Of a stretch of 64,000 nucleotides of DNA, positions 59,986-64,000 are shown piece by piece; within the stretch, counting starts at the first letter, position 1, and each line of letters starts with the position of its first letter. The notes beneath the pieces are model-generated. The model did no database searches, was not told the origin of the DNA, and saw nothing but the letters and a program-made list of their open reading frames with translations. The DNA comes from RGIG9608 sp045602425. GTDB lineage: Bacteria > Bacteroidota > Bacteroidia > Bacteroidales > Paludibacteraceae. The stretch covers positions 1-64,000 of the forward strand of contig JAZSBO010000025.1 of the NCBI GenBank assembly GCA_045602425.1, in the 5' to 3' direction. The position numbers and the translations under genes were made by a program.

Positions 59986-60597
59986 ATGCTTTTCTTAAAA
60001 AAAGAGATAGCTGGGGGTGTACTTGCCGTATCGAAGATGGACGAGTCAATTGAAGAACTGAACCGTTTGTATAAAGGTGATTCATCGGAGTTTGCTACAA
60101 TGTGCGATAAGGTAAAAAAAGAAAAATTGGCGGTGCGTGTATTATTGCAAGAGTTATGTGGATCAGGACTTTTGTATTACGATGAGATGGGCAAACCTCA
60201 TTTGTTTAATAATGCTTCTAATGTTAGCATCTCGCATACGAGAGATTTTGTAGCAGTGTTTTTGCATCCTACATCTGTCATTGGAGTTGATATTGAATAT
60301 CGTTCTACGCGGGCTGTACGATTGATAGAACGCTTTTTGATAGCGGATGAGTTCCCTATGAACAACGATAATTTCGAGGCTTATTGTGAGTTGTGTTGGT
60401 GTGCAAAAGAAGCTGTTTATAAAATGATGCCCGATACGTCGATAGACATTTTTGAGGATATAAAAATTGTACCTTTCGAAGTTGCCTATGAAGGGCGTTT
60501 TTTCGTAGAAATGAACAATAAGAAAAAACAACAACAAATTGAAATACAATATATTCAAAATGATTTCTTTTCGTTAGTATGGAGTGTGAAAAAGTGA
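59986..60597 (+). CDS. 4'-phosphopantetheinyl transferase superfamily protein
   Basis: The protein has 203 residues. VSISHTRDFVAVFL, VIGVDIEYRSTRAV and the later WCAKEAVYKMM are the Mg- and CoA-binding signatures of Sfp/AcpS-type enzymes, which add the phosphopantetheine arm to carrier proteins. No PKS or NRPS gene is in the window, so it may be the cell's general acyl-carrier-protein enzyme. Its end overlaps the next gene by 19 bases. Confidence 0.88.
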   Translation: MLFLKKEIAGGVLAVSKMDESIEELNRLYKGDSSEFATMCDKVKKEKLAVRVLLQELCGSGLLYYDEMGKPHLFNNASNVSISHTRDFVAVFLHPTSVIGVDIEYRSTRAVRLIERFLIADEFPMNNDNFEAYCELCWCAKEAVYKMMPDTSIDIFEDIKIVPFEVAYEGRFFVEMNNKKKQQQIEIQYIQNDFFSLVWSVKK

Positions 60598-61316
60598 ATT
60601 GTTATCAATACATATTAGATGCCATTGCCAAAGGGCGAAAGCTTTTCACCATACTTATCGACCCTGAAAAGTGTGATTCGAAGAAATTGGAACAGTATGC
60701 CAATGCTATAAATGCGAATCCAGTTGATTTTGTTTTTGTCGGAGGCAGTCAAATGCAATGTTCGGTAACTGAAACGGTGTCGTTTTTGCGTAGTCGGTTG
60801 TCTATTCCTATTGTACTTTTCCCTGGTAATGCATTGCAGTTTGCCGAAAATTCCGATGCTATCTTGTTGCTTTCGCTGATATCGGGACGAAATGCCGAAT
60901 TTTTAATTGGACAACAAGTGAAAGCTTCGAAAATGTTGAAAAAATCTGCTATAGAGATACTTCCTACTGGTTATGTTTTGATTGATGGCGGACGTGAAAG
61001 TGCTACTGAAAAAGTTTCTAAAACACAACCAATTTCTGCAACGGATACCGAATTGATTGTTGCTACGGCATTGGCTGGCGAACAGCTCGGTTTGCGATTG
61101 ATTTATTTGGAGGCAGGTAGTGGAGCTCTTGCTCCTGTCTCGAAAGAAGTCATTGCCGCAGTTCATGCGGAACTTTCTGTTCCTTTGATTGTAGGTGGCG
61201 GTATAAAAACTCGTGAAGATCTGCTTGCAGCTTACGCCTCGGGAGCTGATATGGTAGTAGTAGGAAATGCTCTTGAAGAAAATCCGAATAAATTGTCCGA
61301 AATCTTATCTGTATAA
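60579..61316 (+). CDS. Geranylgeranylglyceryl/heptaprenylglyceryl phosphate synthase family
   Basis: The protein has 245 residues, from an ATG inside the PPTase gene or the GTG at 60594. The TIM-barrel PcrB/GGGPS family is shown by KLFTILIDPEKCDSKKLEQY, FVFVGGSQMQ, IVLFPGNALQFAENSDAILL, YLEAGSGALAPV and PLIVGGGIKTREDLLAAYAS. The family joins a polyprenyl diphosphate to glycerol-1-phosphate, making ether lipid precursors. A Bacteroidetes branch exists, but its physiological product is not established. It is translationally coupled to the PPTase. Confidence 0.9.
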   Translation: MECEKVNCYQYILDAIAKGRKLFTILIDPEKCDSKKLEQYANAINANPVDFVFVGGSQMQCSVTETVSFLRSRLSIPIVLFPGNALQFAENSDAILLLSLISGRNAEFLIGQQVKASKMLKKSAIEILPTGYVLIDGGRESATEKVSKTQPISATDTELIVATALAGEQLGLRLIYLEAGSGALAPVSKEVIAAVHAELSVPLIVGGGIKTREDLLAAYASGADMVVVGNALEENPNKLSEILSV

Positions 61317-61373
61317 TTGAGAGTGAAAATGTGAGTGGTGTTGCTCAATGTCTGTTAATTCCTAATAAATTAG

Positions 61374-61381
61374 TAAATTTG
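61374..61381 (+). promoter_or_regulatory. Candidate -7 element for gldE
   Basis: TAAATTTG matches TAnnTTTG and ends 21 bases before the ATG at 61403. A TCTGTT at 61351-61356 is a weak -33. Confidence 0.45.
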
Positions 61382-61402
61382 CAACAAATTTTTTAATTGT
61401 AT

Positions 61403-62695
61403 ATGAACGAAGTTGTTATAATTCTAATACTTATATTGCTCAACGGTTTGTTTGCAATGTCAGAGATTGCTGTCATCTCGGCAAGGAAGTCGAGTTTGCA
61501 GTCCGATGCAAATAAAGGAAGTAAATCGGCACGTAAAGTCTTACGTTTACAAGAGAATCCTGATAGATTTTTGTCGGCAGTGCAGGTTGGTATTACTTTG
61601 ATAGGTTTGCTTACGGGTATGTTTTCTGGAAACAAAATTGCAGGGTCGTTTTCAGAACTTCTTATAGAGTTAGGCGTATCCGAAAGTTGGGCGTTTGGTT
61701 TGTCGCAAACGATAATTATTCTGATAGTTACTTATCTTTCTATTGTGATAGGCGAACTTGTGCCAAAAAGAATTGGTATGAGTGCTGCCGAAAAAGTAGC
61801 CAAAATAATGGCTCCTCCAATGAATTTTATATCAAAACTTACTACACCATTGGTTTGGATTCTATCGAAAAGTACATCTACCATTGTGAAAGTTATTGGT
61901 TTGAATGATTCTGAAAGTAAGGTTACAGAAGAGGAGATAATATCAATGATTCAGGAAGGAACTGACGATGGCGAAGTTTCGGAAGTTGAGCAAGACATTG
62001 TAGGACGTGTGTTTACGTTGGGCGATTTGAGTGTAAGTTCGATAATGACACTCAAAAATGATATTGTTTGGCTCGATAAAGATATGACCGAAGAACAGGT
62101 TCGTGCAAAAATAGAAGAAGACTTGTTTGAGGAATATCCTGTTGTGGAACGTGATTTGGATCATGTTGTTGGAATTTTGCGGTTAAAAGATTTTGTGGTC
62201 AATATAGGTAAAGGCGATTTTTCGTTAGACAAAATGCTTACGCCACCTGTGTTTTTTCATGAAAATATGAACGTTTATAAGGTACTCGAGGAGATGAAAA
62301 AAAAGCAAGTAAGTCGTGCTCTTATTTGCGATGAGTTTGGCTCTTGTTGTGGAATTATAACTCACAAGGATATTTTAGAGGCTTTAATAGGCGATATGAA
62401 CGATGACCAAGAAGAAGACCCCGATATTGTTAAGCGTAAAAGTGGCGAAGGTTGGATTGTTGATGGGCAATGTTCTATTTACGATTTTCTTAGTCATTTT
62501 GAGATGGACGAGGAGATGCAAGATTATGAATTTACTACGATAGCAGGTCTTATTTTTGAGAAATTAGAACACGTGCCCGAAGCGGGCGAGTGCGTAGAGT
62601 GGGGCGATTTTCATATCGAAGTAGTAGATATGGACGGACCTCGTATTGACAAAGTGATTGTTCAGCGTAGATCGGAGAATACAAGTGATTTTTAA
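61403..62695 (+). CDS. gldE: Gliding motility-associated protein GldE / CNNM-CBS hemolysin family
   Basis: The protein has 430 residues from the ATG of MNEVVIILILILLNGLFAMS; a TTG six bases earlier is the alternative. The CNNM (DUF21) membrane domain covers about 1-150 (AMSEIAVISARKSSL, SIVIGELVPKRIGM). Two CBS domains follow (about 205-330), then a CorC/HlyC C-terminal domain (FTTIAGLIFEKLEHVPEAGE). Genomic pairing with gldD supports the GldE name; a metal or ion transport role is also possible. Clear IRs after its stop may terminate it. Confidence 0.85.
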   Translation: MNEVVIILILILLNGLFAMSEIAVISARKSSLQSDANKGSKSARKVLRLQENPDRFLSAVQVGITLIGLLTGMFSGNKIAGSFSELLIELGVSESWAFGLSQTIIILIVTYLSIVIGELVPKRIGMSAAEKVAKIMAPPMNFISKLTTPLVWILSKSTSTIVKVIGLNDSESKVTEEEIISMIQEGTDDGEVSEVEQDIVGRVFTLGDLSVSSIMTLKNDIVWLDKDMTEEQVRAKIEEDLFEEYPVVERDLDHVVGILRLKDFVVNIGKGDFSLDKMLTPPVFFHENMNVYKVLEEMKKKQVSRALICDEFGSCCGIITHKDILEALIGDMNDDQEEDPDIVKRKSGEGWIVDGQCSIYDFLSHFEMDEEMQDYEFTTIAGLIFEKLEHVPEAGECVEWGDFHIEVVDMDGPRIDKVIVQRRSENTSDF

Positions 62696-62901
62696 TATTA
62701 TCTGATTAAACAAACGCCTTTTTTATAGCATTGTTTTTTGTTGCATTTTTAGAGTTTTCTTCGTGCAACAATCAACGGTTGTATTCCCAACGCGACACAA
62801 GGTGGCATTCCTTGTAAAGGGTGTTAAACTCAATTTATTATATTTGTCAAAACCTAAAATATTAAAATAAACTACAGTTTAAACGCTTAATTTATGAAAC
62901 T
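62696..62901. other. Intergenic stretch rich in inverted repeats
   Basis: Two hairpins are visible: TTGTTGCA / TGCAACAA (62738-62771, 18-base loop) and ACAAGG / CCTTGT (62797-62815). TATATTTG at 62839-62846 could serve as the -7 element of the small lipoprotein gene. No coding frame is seen. Confidence 0.45.
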
Positions 62902-63096
62902 ATGAAAAGACTTTTTTATTATGTATCAATACTTCTTTATCTTTGTAGTATAATTCTAACGGGTTGTTCAATGTTTGAAAAAGTAACAGTATCTGAACAA
63001 CCTACTAACACCACTTCAGTAGTTACTTTTCCTGACGGTACTACTTATATATTTGATAATGGAAGAATGTACACAATTAGAAATAACAAACAATGA
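62902..63096 (+). CDS. Small lipoprotein upstream of cstA
   Basis: The protein has 64 residues. The signal (MKRLFYYVSILLYLCSIIL) ends in LTGC, so Cys22 is lipidated and only about 43 residues form the mature part, with a VTFPDGTTYIFDNGRMYTI hairpin. The family is not recognised. Its stop overlaps the cstA start (ATGA), so the two are co-translated; a link to CstA is inferred from that alone. Confidence 0.65.
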   Translation: MKRLFYYVSILLYLCSIILTGCSMFEKVTVSEQPTNTTSVVTFPDGTTYIFDNGRMYTIRNNKQ

Positions 63097-64000
63097 TAAC
63101 ATTTTTAGGATCAATAGTATTGTTAGTGCTTGGCTATGCGGTATATGGTCGTGTAGTGGAGCAAGTTTTTGGGATGGATGAAAATCGTAAAACTCCAGCT
63201 TTTGTCAGTGCCGATGGTGTTGATTATGTAGAAATGTCATGGTGGCGTATTTTTCTTATTCAGTTTCTTAACATTGCAGGACTTGGACCTGTATTTGGTG
63301 CCATAATGGGCATAATGTACGGCACATCAGCGTTTCTGTGGATTGTGTTTGGAACGCTGTTGGGCGGAGCCGTTCACGATTATCTTTCGGGTATGATGTC
63401 GGTGCGTAGCAATGGAGCAAGTCTCCCCGAATTGGTTGGCAATGAATTGGGCAGTGGAGTAAAGCAATTTATGCGACTCTTTTCGGTGGTGCTTATGCTG
63501 TTGGTAGGAGCAGTGTTTGTTTCTGGACCTGCTGGTTTATTAGCAAATTTAACACCTAACATTGATGTTTTATTTTGGACTATATTGATATTTCTATATT
63601 ACGTTTTAGCAACACTTCTTCCTATCGACAAACTTATAGGAAAAATCTATCCGCTTTTTGGTGCGGCATTGCTGTTTATGGCAGTAGGTATTTTTGTAAT
63701 GATAATTGTAAATAGGGCTCCAATCCCTGAAATTACTGAAGGCGTGCAGAATCAACATCCCGATAAGTTGCCTATTTTCCCAATGATGTTTGTGTCGATT
63801 GCGTGTGGAGCAATTTCGGGATTTCATGCTACGCAATCGCCATTGATGGCTCGCTGTCTTCGTAACGAAAAATATGGTCGCCGTTGTTTTTATGGTGCAA
63901 TGGTTGCCGAAGGGTTGGTTGCTTTGATTTGGGCAGCAGCTGCTTCCTCTTTCTTTGGTTCTATTGGTAGTTTGCAAGAATACGTCGCAAAACTTCCTAC
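63093..64000 (+). CDS. cstA: Carbon starvation protein CstA family, partial (runs off the window)
   Basis: The first 302 codons are present and the frame is open at the right edge. MITFLGSIVLLVLGYAVYGR, FLNIAGLGPVFGAIMGIMYG, HDYLSGMMSVRSNGASLPEL and SGFHATQSPLMARC are CstA-family signatures of a multi-helix peptide or pyruvate transporter. The rest lies beyond 64000. The start shares ATGA with the small lipoprotein. Confidence 0.93.
   Translation, partial: MITFLGSIVLLVLGYAVYGRVVEQVFGMDENRKTPAFVSADGVDYVEMSWWRIFLIQFLNIAGLGPVFGAIMGIMYGTSAFLWIVFGTLLGGAVHDYLSGMMSVRSNGASLPELVGNELGSGVKQFMRLFSVVLMLLVGAVFVSGPAGLLANLTPNIDVLFWTILIFLYYVLATLLPIDKLIGKIYPLFGAALLFMAVGIFVMIIVNRAPIPEITEGVQNQHPDKLPIFPMMFVSIACGAISGFHATQSPLMARCLRNEKYGRRCFYGAMVAEGLVALIWAAAASSFFGSIGSLQEYVAKLP

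Noticed and set aside
1..64000. CRISPR arrays, tRNA or rRNA genes, intact insertion sequences
   Set aside because: I saw no regularly spaced direct repeats, cloverleaf-like GGTTCGAATCC segments, rRNA blocks or complete transposase genes with terminal repeats; this was checked by eye only.

Overview
The window is AT-rich chromosomal DNA from a member of the Bacteroidetes, most likely the order Bacteroidales. The supporting signs are: promoters of the TTG-(about 19 nt)-TAnnTTTG type; almost no Shine-Dalgarno sequences; the Bacteroidetes-only small protein DUF4295 beside rpmB/rpmG; GldD and GldE homologues; and many lipoproteins with short Cys-anchored signal peptides. The family cannot be fixed by eye. 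No tRNA, rRNA, CRISPR array or intact insertion sequence was seen. The last gene (cstA) runs off the right edge.

Layout. 1-8.1 kb: a surface lipoprotein, an ECF sigma factor, a leftward DUF3256-like/TamB pair, then tsaD and a thioesterase. 8.1-11.7 kb: a polytopic membrane protein and a C10 cysteine protease with a neighbouring lipoprotein. 11.8-21.5 kb: a long rightward operon that starts with ilvD and ends with ilvB, ilvN and 5-formyl-THF cyclo-ligase. Between ilvD and ilvB sit five tightly packed genes of lipid-linked sugar metabolism (two GT-C transferases, PAP2 phosphatase, DPM-like GT2, GtrA). 21.7-31.4 kb: an LpoB/CsgG-like secreted protein, an OmpH-like lipoprotein, small membrane proteins with ftsB, a fucosidase, dnaX, a MATE transporter, a cytidylate-kinase-like protein, tdk and rsmI. 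31.4-34.3 kb: the ribosomal block rplM-rpsI-rpsB-tsf. 34.3-39.9 kb: a leftward block rpmB-rpmG-DUF4295, then ftsY-rimO-HU-(HU-TM-LysM)-small gene-GT2. 39.9-43.9 kb: a capsule export set (two Wza-like lipoproteins and a Wzc-like tyrosine kinase). 44-49.2 kb: prs, fba, an outer-membrane barrel, LemA, a TPM protein and an FKBP isomerase. 49.2-50.2 kb: a small foreign-looking island holding a 5'-truncated phage MuF-type protein with a nuclease-like tail. 50.3-57.6 kb: rsmD, miaB, mutS, rng, a 30-residue basic ribosome-type protein and HU. 57.7-64 kb: mutY, ssb, gldD, a PPTase, a GGGP-synthase-like protein, gldE, a small lipoprotein and cstA.

Most genes are housekeeping. The points most worth a second look are: (1) the membrane protein that joins an HU DNA-binding domain to a periplasmic LysM domain, with a second HU gene beside it; (2) the glycan module embedded in the ilv operon, which has every step from polyprenyl-P-sugar synthesis to flipping, transfer and carrier recycling; (3) the MuF/nuclease remnant with its flanking inverted repeat and tiny membrane gene; (4) LemA carrying a 5'-nucleotidase-type GNHE segment at its C-terminus; (5) a probable ATT start for tamB; and (6) the C10 protease/lipoprotein pair. 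Small genes missed by simple ORF length cut-offs (DUF4295, the 30-aa basic protein, the 48-aa membrane protein) are annotated.
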